The translations under genes and the position numbers were made by a program. 64,000 nt of DNA from Saprospiraceae bacterium UBA6168 (GTDB taxonomy: Bacteria; Bacteroidota; Bacteroidia; Chitinophagales; Saprospiraceae), in the NCBI GenBank assembly GCA_002435785.1, contig DIUC01000043.1:1-64000 (forward strand), given 5' to 3'. Every line of letters begins with the position of its first letter. Within the stretch, counting starts at the first letter, position 1. This document shows, one piece after another, positions 1 through 8,824 of this stretch. The notes under the pieces were generated by a model. The model ran no database searches, had not been told where the DNA came from, and saw nothing but the letters and a program-made list of their open reading frames with translations.

Positions 1-87
1 GGGGACTTATTTCACAGTCTGCGTTTGCAAAAACAAGGAACCTCAAATTTCAGCGAATTAAAAAACGTCAATAAATAACCATAACAC

Positions 88-942
88 ATGGCAAATTTAG
101 CAGACTTCGATGTCAAAAACAAGTATCAGGCGACCATCAAAAAATCGGAGCGGTTGACGCCAGCCAGCACCGAGGAGATACGGGAAATCGTGCTGGAAGT
201 CCAGCCGGGGTTCGAATGCCAGGTGGACCAAAGCTTCGGCGTGTTGGTAAAGGCGACCGATGAATTTGGCAACAAATTCCACCACCGCCTCTACAGCGTG
301 GCCGACCTTCCTGGCAAGACAAACGGCAATCCGCTCATCACGATGCTGGTGAAACGCTGCTCCTACGTGGACGACTTCAGCGGGGAGCGCTATCCGGGCA
401 TTGCCTCCAACTACCTTTGCGACCGAAAGGTTGGGGATGAAATCACGGTCACTGGGCCGCACAAGCTGCCATTCGTGGTGCCGGAGGACAAAAATGCCAA
501 CCTCATTCTCGTGGGCATGGGCACGGGCATTGCGCCTTTCCGGGCTTTTGTAAAGCATATTTACAAAAACGTAAAAGACTGGAAGGGCAAAATCCGCCTG
601 TTTTACGGTGCCCGCAGTGGCCTTGAACTGCTATACCTCAACGATGCCGACGGCGACCTGACCAACTACTACGACGAAGCCACTTTCGAGGCATTTCACG
701 CCCTCAGTCCCCGCCCGCACATGGCCGACCCCATTGCGCTGGACGAAGCCATTGAGGGAAATGCCGCAGAAATACTCGAAATGCTGAACCATACGAACAC
801 CTATATCTACGTTGCCGGCTATGATAAGGTAAAAGCCATGCTTGACAAGGCATTTGCCAATATCCTCGGCTCGAAAGAGAATTGGGAAACCCGCAAGGCC
901 GAGTTGGTTGCAGGTGGGAAATGGGCGGAGGTTATTTATTGA
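88..942 (+). CDS. Plant-type ferredoxin-NADP(+) reductase family flavoprotein
   Basis: Predicted FAD enzyme moving electrons between ferredoxin and NADP(H) in the cytoplasm. Seen in the 284-residue product: FAD-binding RLYS at 67-70, a second flavin-contact stretch GIASNYL at 104-110, the nucleotide-binding turn GMGTGIAPFRAF at 143-154, YVAGYDKV at 241-248, and a terminal tyrosine (EVIY), which in plant-type reductases stacks on the flavin. The ATG follows an AT-rich leader. The next gene on the same strand encodes an RnfB-like polyferredoxin, so the two may form a ferredoxin/NADPH redox pair. The family call is firm; the physiological partner and direction of electron flow are inferred. Confidence 0.88.
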   Translation: MANLADFDVKNKYQATIKKSERLTPASTEEIREIVLEVQPGFECQVDQSFGVLVKATDEFGNKFHHRLYSVADLPGKTNGNPLITMLVKRCSYVDDFSGERYPGIASNYLCDRKVGDEITVTGPHKLPFVVPEDKNANLILVGMGTGIAPFRAFVKHIYKNVKDWKGKIRLFYGARSGLELLYLNDADGDLTNYYDEATFEAFHALSPRPHMADPIALDEAIEGNAAEILEMLNHTNTYIYVAGYDKVKAMLDKAFANILGSKENWETRKAELVAGGKWAEVIY

Positions 943-946
943 GGGT

Positions 947-1072
947 TTGAGGGTTTGAGAGCGTGAGAGTTAGAGAGCGTGGGAGCGTGCCGTTCACACT
1001 TTTTCGCCTTCTCACCCCCACACATCTCTCACCCGCTCACCTTCTCAAACTCTCACGCTCTCAAACCCTCAA
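947..1072. repeat. Long inverted repeat of 8-bp words between two redox genes
   Basis: Two 25-bp arms, 947-971 and 1048-1072, are exact reverse complements. The left side is built from octamers such as GAGGGTTT and GAGAGCGT, the right side from octamers such as TCACGCTC and TCAAACCC. The transcript could fold into a long hairpin between the reductase stop and the polyferredoxin start, which may uncouple expression of the two genes or stabilise the upstream message. Confidence 0.8.
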
Positions 1073-1082
1073 TCAAGGCAAC

Positions 1083-1949
1083 ATGTCAATCCTTATTTCA
1101 TTATTAGCATTGGGCGGTTTGACGCTTTTGTTGGCGGTGCTTATCATCTGGGCCAACAAGAAGCTGTACGTCTATGAAGACCCCCGCATTGACACGGTGG
1201 AGGAGATGCTGCCCCATGCCAATTGCGGAGCCTGTGGGTTTCCGGGTTGCCGCCCATTTGCGGAAGCATTAGTGACAGGGAAGGCGCTGCCAGGCAAGTG
1301 TACCGTCAGCACGGACGAGGGGCGGTCGAAAATTGCCAATTACTTGGGAGTAGCCGTGGGCGCAGCCGAAAAACAGGTAGCACGGCTGGCGTGTGCAGGC
1401 GGCACCAACGTGGCGCTGAACCGGGCAAGGTACAACGGCATAAAAACCTGTCAGGCGGCGTCATTAGTTTCTGGTGGCGGCAAGGGTTGTTTTTGGGGCT
1501 GTTTGGGGCATGGCGATTGCGAAGCAGTCTGCGATTTCGATGCCATCACCATGAACGCCTTTTCGCTACCGGTCGTGGATGTCAACAAATGCACCGCCTG
1601 CGGCGATTGCGTGGAGGTTTGCCCAAAGGACTTGTTCTCCCTCCAACCGATAAGCCACCGCCTTTGGGTCAATTGCAAAAACCTGGAACACGGGGAAGAC
1701 GTTCTGGACGAATGCCAAGTGGGCTGCACCGCCTGCGGCAAATGCGCCATGGACGCACCGGGCAATTTGATTAGCATGATCAATAATTTGCCCGTCATCA
1801 ATTATTCGGAAAGGCACTTTACGCAAGTCCCAATCCAGCGCTGCCCCACGGGCGCCATCGTTTGGCTGGACGATAATTTGGGAGCGGTAAAGGGCCAAGA
1901 AAGCAAAAAGATAGTCCGGAAAGGGGAACGGGAAGAGGGGTTTTCATGA
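1083..1949 (+). CDS. RnfB-like membrane polyferredoxin
   Basis: Iron-sulfur electron carrier resembling subunit B of Rnf complexes. The 288-residue product starts with a membrane helix (about 4-25), followed by the 4Fe-4S domain CGACGFPGC (48-56, further Cys at 73). The RnfB-like pattern GCLGHGDCEAVC follows, then two further cysteine clusters (CTACGDCVEVCP and CQVGCTACGKC) and a final CPTGAI. The ATG at 1083 is chosen because the helix begins there; the frame upstream runs through the inverted repeat. No other Rnf subunit lies beside it here, so it may serve the adjacent ferredoxin-NADP reductase or a complex encoded outside the window. Confidence 0.8.
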   Translation: MSILISLLALGGLTLLLAVLIIWANKKLYVYEDPRIDTVEEMLPHANCGACGFPGCRPFAEALVTGKALPGKCTVSTDEGRSKIANYLGVAVGAAEKQVARLACAGGTNVALNRARYNGIKTCQAASLVSGGGKGCFWGCLGHGDCEAVCDFDAITMNAFSLPVVDVNKCTACGDCVEVCPKDLFSLQPISHRLWVNCKNLEHGEDVLDECQVGCTACGKCAMDAPGNLISMINNLPVINYSERHFTQVPIQRCPTGAIVWLDDNLGAVKGQESKKIVRKGEREEGFS

Positions 1950-2108
1950 GGGGGGGCTGCTGCCGACATAGCAGGGATGATTGGGCGAATATTTTGCGGA
2001 GCACATATAACGATTGATGTTTGTCAACCAAGACGACTAAGAAATATCACCCCTCCAACGCCAATTCAATGGCATATTTGGACAACGATTTAACAAAAAT
2101 CAATTGCC

Positions 2109-2960
2109 GTGAAAGTCATCCATAACATCCTCGTTCCCACCGATTTTTCTCCTTGTGCTGAAAATGCCTACCATTTCAGCCTTCACTTGGCGGATAAATG
2201 GAAATCGGCAGTCAAGGTACTGCATATTGTTTCACCCGATTACGGGGTGACGGATTTGCCCGTAATAGTGGACCTTGCCACCAAGGAGAAGATTGACGTT
2301 GCCTTGCAACTACTGCACAATTTCAAAGAAATGGGCTTGGCTAAGGTTCGGCCTGAGCTACAAAGTGAACCAAGGGTAATAGATGAAATAAAAATCAGTG
2401 GCTTGCCATACGCTGCCATCAACAAAATCGCAGAGGAAGAGGAAACCGACTTGATAGTTATTGGCACAAAAAGCGACCACTCGGCGTGGGAGAATACCTT
2501 TGGCACCAACGCTGCTTATGTGGTCAAACAGGCGCATTGTCATGTGTTGGTTGTGCCGGAAGGGGCGGATTTTAAGGGGTTTTCTACGATTGGGTTCGCG
2601 GCGGACCTCCATGCGACCGACCCTTATCACTTGTGGAAGGTTTGCAAAATGATGGAGCCGTTCCATTCCATCATCCGGTGCGCACATATCGAAAAAGATG
2701 GGGAAACGGCGGAAACGGCACTGCGAATTGAGGAGTTGAAGGAGTTTTTCGGCACCAACCCAATGGCGCTCCAAATCACCTTTCACACCCTTTTTGAAGC
2801 GTCCATCCAAACAGGATTGGCGGCTTTTTCCGAAGAATGGAACTTGGATTTGCTCATCATGACTGCACCTGAACGGGATTTGTTCGGTCAACTGTTCCAT
2901 AAAAGCATGACGAAGCAGATGGCCTTGCACTCGAAGGTGCCCTTGCTGGTGGTGAAATAG
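2109..2960 (+). CDS. Universal stress protein with two Usp domains
   Basis: Cytoplasmic stress-response protein of the UspA superfamily, 283 residues, with two consecutive Usp folds (about 1-150 and 155-283). The first opens with the typical strand HNILVPTDFSPCAENA and closes with CHVLVVPEG; the second ends LHSKVPLLVVK. The glycine-rich ATP loop after DLIVIGTKSD is only partly conserved, so ATP binding is doubtful. The start is GTG, nine codons before the first conserved DFS motif, with no in-frame ATG that would keep the first strand. Tandem Usp proteins of this length are common in Bacteroidota. Confidence 0.85.
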   Translation: MKVIHNILVPTDFSPCAENAYHFSLHLADKWKSAVKVLHIVSPDYGVTDLPVIVDLATKEKIDVALQLLHNFKEMGLAKVRPELQSEPRVIDEIKISGLPYAAINKIAEEEETDLIVIGTKSDHSAWENTFGTNAAYVVKQAHCHVLVVPEGADFKGFSTIGFAADLHATDPYHLWKVCKMMEPFHSIIRCAHIEKDGETAETALRIEELKEFFGTNPMALQITFHTLFEASIQTGLAAFSEEWNLDLLIMTAPERDLFGQLFHKSMTKQMALHSKVPLLVVK

Positions 2961-3037
2961 TGCCTAAAAGCAGCCACACAAAGCCGTTTTGATTGCCAAA
3001 ACGTCATGCGCCGAAATAGCTTTGGGCAGTCTTTGCA

Positions 3038-4234
3038 TCATGCACTTTCATCAAACATGATTTCGTCGGAGCTGCCTATTTCGTATAAAGGCTTCTCAAA
3101 AGGTAATGTAAAATAAAAAGAAGAACCTTCACCTTCAATGCTTTCTACCCATATTTCACCGCCATTTTTTTCCAAAAACCCTTTTACCAGAAACAATCCA
3201 ATTCCAGCCCCTTTGTTCTTTTTTCTTGTTTCTGAAAGGGTTTTTATCTGTGGCGTGAATAGTTTTTCCATCAATTCCTTGGACATGCCTATGCCATTGT
3301 CCTTTACCTGAACAATAATCTTGTCGTCTTTGCTTTTTGCGGAAATGGTTACTCTCCCTCCTTTATCCGTATGCTTTATCGCATTTGAAACGATATTTTG
3401 AAGGATGGAAATCAACATTTTGCCATCTGCAAATACAGCCGTGTCGGTTTCAATTTCGTGATGAAGGTTTATCGTGTTTATGGAAGCAGGTTCGTTTAAG
3501 GATTCAAAGACTTTGTCAATGTACTCGGTTATTTTTATGGTTGTTGGACTAAATGTGTCCGATGCGTATTTTATTCTTGCCCATTCTACCAAATAATCCA
3601 ACATGTCTAACTCATCCTTTGATGACTTATAAAGCAAGTTCAGCATATCCTGAACTGTCTCAGGCTTCATTTTATGAAAATTGTCTTTCAAATATTTTGT
3701 TGTGGCTATAATGGATGAAAGGGGACTTCTTAAATCATGTGAAAGTATAGCCAACACACTCTCTTTGTGCGTATTTAGTTCTTCCAAGTCCCTGATGTAT
3801 TTCTTTATGGCATCCTCTGATTGCTTTCTTTCTGTTAAGTCCCGTAAAATTTTAACATAACCCAACATCTTACCATCCAGACCAATGAGCGGAAATACCA
3901 ATCCGTAAGCATAAAACAGGCTCTTATCCTTGGTGATATGCCATCTATTGTCTGTTGCCCTGCCTTCCTTTAGAGCAGTTTCAATTTCTTTTTTAGGAAT
4001 ACCATTTTTCAAGTCTTCCTCCGTAAAGATTAAATCAAAAGCCTCACCAATAACTTCGTCTGCTTCGTACCCGAATATTTTTGCCGAGCCGGAACTCCAA
4101 CTATTTATAATGAAATCATTATCCAACGTGAAAATCGAATAATCTTGTAGGCTGTCAATTATTTGGCTATAAAACTCAGCAGTTGGTATGTACTTTTTTT
4201 TAAGGGTTTTTGGCTTGACTTGTTTTTTTTCCAT
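3038..4234 (-). CDS. PAS-domain sensor histidine kinase
   Basis: Soluble two-component kinase of 398 residues without a membrane segment. An N-terminal PAS domain (about 20-140) ends in the PAC-like RDLTERKQSE. A HisKA domain follows with the phospho-acceptor at His166 (SHDLRSPLS), then an HATPase domain with the N box NIVSNAIKH (about 280-288), G1 VKDNGIGMS and G2 GAGIGLFLVKGF. No response regulator is adjacent, so it is an orphan kinase. Base composition is more AT-rich than most of its neighbours, which may point to separate ancestry. Confidence 0.88.
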   Translation of the reverse strand: MEKKQVKPKTLKKKYIPTAEFYSQIIDSLQDYSIFTLDNDFIINSWSSGSAKIFGYEADEVIGEAFDLIFTEEDLKNGIPKKEIETALKEGRATDNRWHITKDKSLFYAYGLVFPLIGLDGKMLGYVKILRDLTERKQSEDAIKKYIRDLEELNTHKESVLAILSHDLRSPLSSIIATTKYLKDNFHKMKPETVQDMLNLLYKSSKDELDMLDYLVEWARIKYASDTFSPTTIKITEYIDKVFESLNEPASINTINLHHEIETDTAVFADGKMLISILQNIVSNAIKHTDKGGRVTISAKSKDDKIIVQVKDNGIGMSKELMEKLFTPQIKTLSETRKKNKGAGIGLFLVKGFLEKNGGEIWVESIEGEGSSFYFTLPFEKPLYEIGSSDEIMFDESA

Positions 4235-4633
4235 TGAATTTACTTTAGCCTTTTTGTTGAATTTTTGTGGTTTTGAGCCAGGCTCCTGCCTAAATCTTCC
4301 AGACTGTCGAAACCTACTTTCGTCATTTCACCCATTTTTGGCGAGGGGATCGAAACAAAGCTGAAACCTGCTCCTACTGGCAAATATAGCCATCCTATTT
4401 TCAACTGAAAAACGAGAAAATTGGATGACCTCTATGCCACTTTCAAGTTTGGTCTATTTTGGGGTCATGCTGTGCAAAGCTGATTTTTCACTGACATAAA
4501 TGGTTCCAAACACCATTCAATACCGTGCAACTATACTTTCGAGCGCCAGGTTTTGTCCATTTGTTGGTGACTTTAGCCTTTGGCTATTGGCTTTTGGCCA
4601 ACAGCAAACAGCCAAAAGCTAACGGCTCGCAGT
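4235..4633. other. Intergenic stretch upstream of the PAS kinase
   Basis: About 400 bases with no convincing gene. It holds the leader of the PAS kinase gene on the minus strand and, at 4570-4622, imperfect inverted copies of words such as GGCTTTTGG and CCAAAAGC, which resemble the short-word repeats found at other gene borders in this window. Confidence 0.5.
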
Positions 4634-4670
4634 ATAAAAAAGCCCAGTTGGCGCAAAGCACCAACTGGGC
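4634..4670 (-). terminator. Rho-independent terminator of pckG
   Basis: On the minus strand a GC-rich stem (arms GCCCAGTTGG and CCAACTGGGC, about nine to ten base pairs, short loop) is followed by a run of T. It lies 16-50 bases past the pckG stop codon, exactly where a terminator for that gene is expected. Confidence 0.9.
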
Positions 4671-4685
4671 CTTTCACCCGCTTTA

Positions 4686-6566
4686 TCAATCATCCACCCG
4701 TTCCGGCGCTGTCTCCCAGTTTTCCGGGGAGCGCCAGAGACCGGAGAGCAGCAGCTCCCGCATGAACAAGAACTCCTTCGGCAAGCGGTCGTACATGGTG
4801 GCAAACAGTTCTTCGTGGGCCAACACTTCCTTTTTCCAAGCTTCCCGGTCCACGGCCATCACCTTTTTGAAGTCTGCTTTTGGATAGTCCTCAAGACCTG
4901 CCCAGTCGAGGTCACGGTGGCGGGGCATCCAGCCGATTGGGCTTTCCACTGCACCTGCACGGCCACGCACCCGGCCCACAATCCATTTAAGCACCCGCAT
5001 GTTTTCCCCAAATCCCGGCCAGGCGAAGTTGCCGTCGTCGTCCTTGCGGAACCAGTTGACACCGAAGATGCGGGGCGAGTTGGGGAGGTCACGACCGAAC
5101 TGGAGCCAGTGGTTGAAGTAGTCGGCCACGTGGTAGCCCATGAACGGCAGCATGGCGAAGGGGTCACGGCGCACCTTGCCCAATTCGCCGAAGGCGGCAG
5201 CCGTCATCTCCGAGCCCATCGTGGCAGCGAGGTACACGCCGAAGTTCCAGTTGAATGATTGATAAACGAGTGGTACCACGGTGCTGCGGCGGCCACCAAA
5301 CACGAACGCACGAACGGGCACACCCTGTGGGTTGTCCCATTCCGGGTCAAGCACAGGGTTTTGGATGGACGGTGCGGTGAAGCGGCTGTTGGGGTGGGCG
5401 GCTGGCTTGCCGGAGGCAGGGTCGTGCGGCATACCCTGCCAGTTGGTCATGCCTACTGGTACTTGCTTGGTCATGCCTTCCCACCATACATCGCCGTCGG
5501 CAGTGATGGCCACGTTGGTGAAGATGGTGTTCTTCTCGATGGAGGCCATAGCGTTGGGGTTGGTCTTGTAGTTGGTGCCCGGTGCCACGCCGAAGTAGCC
5601 TGCTTCCGGGTTGATGGCATAGAGTCGGCCCGCCTCGCCCTTTTGTATCCAGGCGATGTCATCGCCCACGGTGGTTACTTTCCAGCCTTCCATGCCATTT
5701 GGGGGAATGAGCATGGCAAAGTTCGTCTTGCCACAGGCACTTGGGAAGGCGGCGGCCACGTAGGTTTTTTCCCCTTGTGGGTCTTCCACGCCGAGAATGA
5801 GCATGTGCTCGGCGAGCCAGTTTTCCTCACGGGCCATCGTGCTGGCGATGCGCAGTGCGAAGCATTTTTTGCCCAAAAGCGCATTGCCGCCGTACCCGCT
5901 ACCGTAGCTCACGATGAAGCGCTCTTCGGGGAAGTGTACGATGTATTTGTTTTTTATATCGGTGGCGCATGGCCACTTCACGTCTTCCTCCCCAACTGCC
6001 AGGGGCTTGCCCACGGAGTGGATGCACTTAACGTACTCGCCGTGGTCGCCGATGAGCTGGAGTGCGGGGTTGCCCATCCGGGTCATGATTTTCATGTTGG
6101 TCACCACGTACTCCGAATCGGTGAGCTGCACCCCATACCGGGAGAGCGGTGAGCCAAGCGGGCCCATGCAAAACGGGATGACGTACATCGTGCGGCCCTT
6201 CATGCAGCCTTTGAGGAGGCTTTCCATCGTGGCCTTCATTTCCTTTGGTTCTACCCAATTGTTGGTGGGGCCGGCGTCTTCCTTGAGCCGGGAGCAAATA
6301 AAGGTGCGGTCTTCCACCCGTGCCACGTCGCTGGGGTCGCTGAAGCAGGCGTAGCTGTTGGGTCGCTTCTCCGGGTTGAGGCGGATGAAAGTGCCTTTCT
6401 GGACGAGCAGGTTGCAGAGCAGGTCGTACTCCTCATCCGAGCCGTCGCACCAATGGACGTTGTCTGGCTGAAAATGGCTGGTCATGGAATTGACCCAAGC
6501 TTTCAGTTCTTGGTGCGGTGTTTCCGAATATTGGTTTTTGAGTAGTGCGTTGGATGGTTGGAACAT
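4686..6566 (-). CDS. pckG: Phosphoenolpyruvate carboxykinase (GTP)
   Basis: Gluconeogenic enzyme converting oxaloacetate and GTP to phosphoenolpyruvate, CO2 and GDP in the cytoplasm. The GTP-type signature FPSACGKTN (nucleotide loop ACGKTN at about 277-282) is present, together with conserved blocks such as CMGPLGSPLSRYG and the C-terminal WIVGRVRG region. With ATG at 6566 the product has 626 residues, close to the usual 600-620. A longer in-frame extension to 6650 is possible but does not look like the family. A promoter-like element lies about 140 bases upstream and a terminator directly downstream, so it appears monocistronic. Confidence 0.95.
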   Translation of the reverse strand: MFQPSNALLKNQYSETPHQELKAWVNSMTSHFQPDNVHWCDGSDEEYDLLCNLLVQKGTFIRLNPEKRPNSYACFSDPSDVARVEDRTFICSRLKEDAGPTNNWVEPKEMKATMESLLKGCMKGRTMYVIPFCMGPLGSPLSRYGVQLTDSEYVVTNMKIMTRMGNPALQLIGDHGEYVKCIHSVGKPLAVGEEDVKWPCATDIKNKYIVHFPEERFIVSYGSGYGGNALLGKKCFALRIASTMAREENWLAEHMLILGVEDPQGEKTYVAAAFPSACGKTNFAMLIPPNGMEGWKVTTVGDDIAWIQKGEAGRLYAINPEAGYFGVAPGTNYKTNPNAMASIEKNTIFTNVAITADGDVWWEGMTKQVPVGMTNWQGMPHDPASGKPAAHPNSRFTAPSIQNPVLDPEWDNPQGVPVRAFVFGGRRSTVVPLVYQSFNWNFGVYLAATMGSEMTAAAFGELGKVRRDPFAMLPFMGYHVADYFNHWLQFGRDLPNSPRIFGVNWFRKDDDGNFAWPGFGENMRVLKWIVGRVRGRAGAVESPIGWMPRHRDLDWAGLEDYPKADFKKVMAVDREAWKKEVLAHEELFATMYDRLPKEFLFMRELLLSGLWRSPENWETAPERVDD

Positions 6567-6706
6567 GATTTTGAGTTTGGAAATTATTTGATGTAGGCAT
6601 TGGTCAGGGGCGTTGGGCTGGGCAGTTGGCAAGGAAAGTGGCCAAAACATTGGTGTTCATTGCCTTTTGAATTTTGCACAAAATCCAAAGTCCATTTTTA
6701 GTGGCG

Positions 6707-6735
6707 CAAATTTACATTGCGGGTTTCATTTCAAA
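6707..6735 (-). promoter_or_regulatory. Promoter candidate for pckG
   Basis: On the minus strand the -7 element TAAATTTG (6714 to 6707) fits the Bacteroidota consensus TAnnTTTG. A TTTG at 6735-6732 is a -33 candidate with 17 bases between, slightly shorter than usual. It would give a leader of about 140 bases before the pckG ATG. Confidence 0.5.
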
Positions 6736-6893
6736 GAATAAATCCCAAATTGTTGTTGGTTTGCAGCTTATTTAGAGCGGGTCAAAAACCGTTTATTTGC
6801 CCTGCTTGCATCGGATACCCTTAATGTGGGTTTTGGGCAATGGCCCAAATGAGGATTTCCGGGGCACTTGCGAATTAACTTTTCAAGGGTTGA

Positions 6894-6901
6894 TACCTTT
6901 G
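6894..6901 (+). promoter_or_regulatory. Promoter -7 element for the 6942 gene
   Basis: TACCTTTG matches TAnnTTTG and lies about 40 bases before the ATG at 6942. A TTG at 6868-6870 is a weak -33 partner. Confidence 0.5.
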
Positions 6902-6941
6902 CAAAAAATTGCTCGTTCAACTTCCTAAACTACACTGAATC

Positions 6942-7616
6942 ATGCGCTTTACCATTTATTTCTGCTTCGCAATCCTGCTGTTGTCTGCTTGCTCCAATTT
7001 CGAGACCGTTGAGAAAAAGGACGAAAACGGCAAAATCACCGAAAAATACACCATCAACAAAAAGTCGAAGAAAATGGAGGGGGCTTACTTCGCTTTTTAC
7101 CCCAGCGGCCAAAAGCTGGAGGAGAGTTTTTACCTCAACGACAGCCTGCACGGCGAGCGGAAACTGTATTATGAAAACGGGCAGGTGGACCAAATTTTCA
7201 ACCACGCCAACGGCATGTTCGAGGGAAAGTACCAGAAATTCAACGAGCAGGGCCGCCTCACCAACGAAGGCCAGTACGTGAACAACATGGCTTCGGGCAT
7301 CTGGAAACGCTGGTACGACACTGGCGAACTGATGGAGGAGGTCGGCATCGCCGACAACCTCGAAAACGGCCCATTCAAGGAGTACCACAAAAACGGCAAG
7401 CTCAAAGCAGAAGGCAACTACCTCGATGGCGAGAACGAGAACGGCGAACTAAAAATGTACGACGAGAACGGCGAGTTGGTCAAGAAAATGTTGTGTGATT
7501 TCGGCATTTGCTTCGCAACTTGGACGAAGGAAAATGGCGAGCAAAAAATTGACACCGCACAGCTACGCAACCTCGCCAACATGAAGCGGCAAAGCCCGGT
7601 GGAGGGAGAAGAATGA
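6942..7616 (+). CDS. Lipoprotein with YwqK/MORN-like repeats
   Basis: Predicted envelope lipoprotein of 224 residues. It has a short signal peptide with lipobox LLSAC (Cys17) and then about six repeats of roughly 22 residues following the pattern YxNGxxxxEGxY, for example KMEGAYFAFYPSGQKLEE and LKAEGNYLDGENENGELK. Such YwqK/MORN-type repeats form beta-hairpin ladders; annotation pipelines sometimes call them antitoxin components, but there is no toxin gene nearby. It sits just upstream of porQ on the same strand. The biochemical role is unknown. Confidence 0.75.
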   Translation: MRFTIYFCFAILLLSACSNFETVEKKDENGKITEKYTINKKSKKMEGAYFAFYPSGQKLEESFYLNDSLHGERKLYYENGQVDQIFNHANGMFEGKYQKFNEQGRLTNEGQYVNNMASGIWKRWYDTGELMEEVGIADNLENGPFKEYHKNGKLKAEGNYLDGENENGELKMYDENGELVKKMLCDFGICFATWTKENGEQKIDTAQLRNLANMKRQSPVEGEE

Positions 7617-7681
7617 GGACGTGAAGGGGCTGAGACAGCAAGAGAAAAAGCAAATGCACACAATTTCCAAAATTGATTTTT

Positions 7682-8731
7682 ATGCAAAAAATACTGACGT
7701 ACCTTTTGATTTTCATGGGATTGAGTTCCACGCTCCAAGCGCAGATTGTGGGTGGGCAAAACACCTTTGAGGTACTCCGATTGCCAGCTTCGGCAAGGTT
7801 GACGGCGCTCGGCGGCTTCCAAATCACGGTACAGGACGACGACGTGAACCTCGCCCAGTCCAACCCGGCGGCGCTGAACCCGCTCATGCACCAGCAGGTG
7901 TCGTTCAGCCACAACTTCATGGTCTCCGACATTGCGGGCGGCTATGTTGGGTACGGCCAGCACCTCGACAAAGCGGGCATAACCCTGCATGGCGGCATTC
8001 AGTACCTCAACTACGGCGCATTTGATGCAACCGACGAAATCGGCAACATCACCGGCGACTTCAAAGCGGCAGAATATGCCTTCACCTTGGGCGCTGGCCG
8101 CAAGCTTTACGAGCGGGTCACCGTGGGCGCCAACCTCCGCTTCGTCACTTCCCAGCTCGAAAGCTACACCGCCAACGGCATCGCCACCGACCTCGCCGCC
8201 ATGTTTCACGACACGGCCCGACAACTCAACATCTCCTTGGTTATCAGGAACTTGGGCATGCAAATGCAGACCTTCACCGATGGCGACCGGGAGCCTATGC
8301 CCTACGAATCGCAACTTGGCATTTCCAAACGGCTCAAGTACCTGCCCTTTCGTTTCTCGGTCATTTACCGCTACCTCAACCGCTGGAACATCCGCTACGA
8401 CGACCCCAACTCGCAGGAGGACACCTTCTTTTTCGGGGAACAATCTGCCAACAGCGACCGACCCAAGTTTGACAACTTTGCCCGGCACTTCGTCTTCAGC
8501 GGCGAGTGTTTATTGGGAAGAAAAGACAATTTCCGCATCCGGCTGGGGTACAACCATTTGCTCCGCAAAGAAACCGAGGTGCGCAACCTTCGCAGCCTTT
8601 CCGGTTTTGCCATGGGCTTCGGCATCAAGGTAAAATGGTTCCGGGTGGACTTTGGCCGCTCCATCCAACACCTCGGTGCCGGGAACACCCATTTCAGCCT
8701 CTCCACCAATTTCAGTGAATTCAAAAAATGA
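7682..8731 (+). CDS. porQ: Type IX secretion system protein PorQ
   Basis: Outer-membrane beta-barrel component of the type IX secretion system, implicated together with PorU, PorV and PorZ in cargo attachment at the cell surface. The 349-residue product has a signal peptide (ILTYLLIFMGLSSTLQAQ), then the PorQ/PorV-type opening GGQNTFEVLRLPASARLTAL with D-D-D and SNPAALNPL blocks, and alternating beta-strands to a C-terminal aromatic-rich strand. ATG at 7682 is preferred over an upstream in-frame TTG at 7673. Its presence agrees with the type IX sorting domain on the protein at 39494-41368. Confidence 0.85.
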   Translation: MQKILTYLLIFMGLSSTLQAQIVGGQNTFEVLRLPASARLTALGGFQITVQDDDVNLAQSNPAALNPLMHQQVSFSHNFMVSDIAGGYVGYGQHLDKAGITLHGGIQYLNYGAFDATDEIGNITGDFKAAEYAFTLGAGRKLYERVTVGANLRFVTSQLESYTANGIATDLAAMFHDTARQLNISLVIRNLGMQMQTFTDGDREPMPYESQLGISKRLKYLPFRFSVIYRYLNRWNIRYDDPNSQEDTFFFGEQSANSDRPKFDNFARHFVFSGECLLGRKDNFRIRLGYNHLLRKETEVRNLRSLSGFAMGFGIKVKWFRVDFGRSIQHLGAGNTHFSLSTNFSEFKK

Positions 8732-8737
8732 GCGAAA

Positions 8738-8815
8738 AATGATGAACGATAAATGTTGAAATGATGAATCAACAGCCGCCGCAATTCATCTTTCCACCAT
8801 TTATCATTCATCATT
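8738..8815. repeat. Inverted repeat between porQ and a methyltransferase gene
   Basis: Arms 8738-8755 and 8798-8815 (18 bp) are reverse complements with one mismatch and are made of ATGATGAA/ATAAATG words. A second partial ATGATGAAT/ATTCATC pairing nests inside. It fills almost the whole spacer between the two genes and could act as an attenuating or stabilising hairpin. Confidence 0.75.
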
Positions 8816-8824
8816 ACTACAGCC

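Larger units (their letters stand above)
6567..6941. other. Divergent intergenic region between pckG and the repeat-lipoprotein gene
   Basis: About 375 bases without a gene. It contains the pckG promoter candidate (6707-6735) and leader on the minus strand and a forward promoter candidate at 6894-6901. I see no other structure. Confidence 0.6.

Noticed and set aside
5259..6152. 297-codon open frame on the plus strand opposite pckG
   Set aside because: A shadow of the pckG coding strand; composition is that of reversed GC-rich codons and no domain is visible.
6942..7616. Antitoxin of a toxin-antitoxin pair
   Set aside because: YwqK-like repeats attract this label, but it is a lipoprotein and no toxin gene is adjacent.
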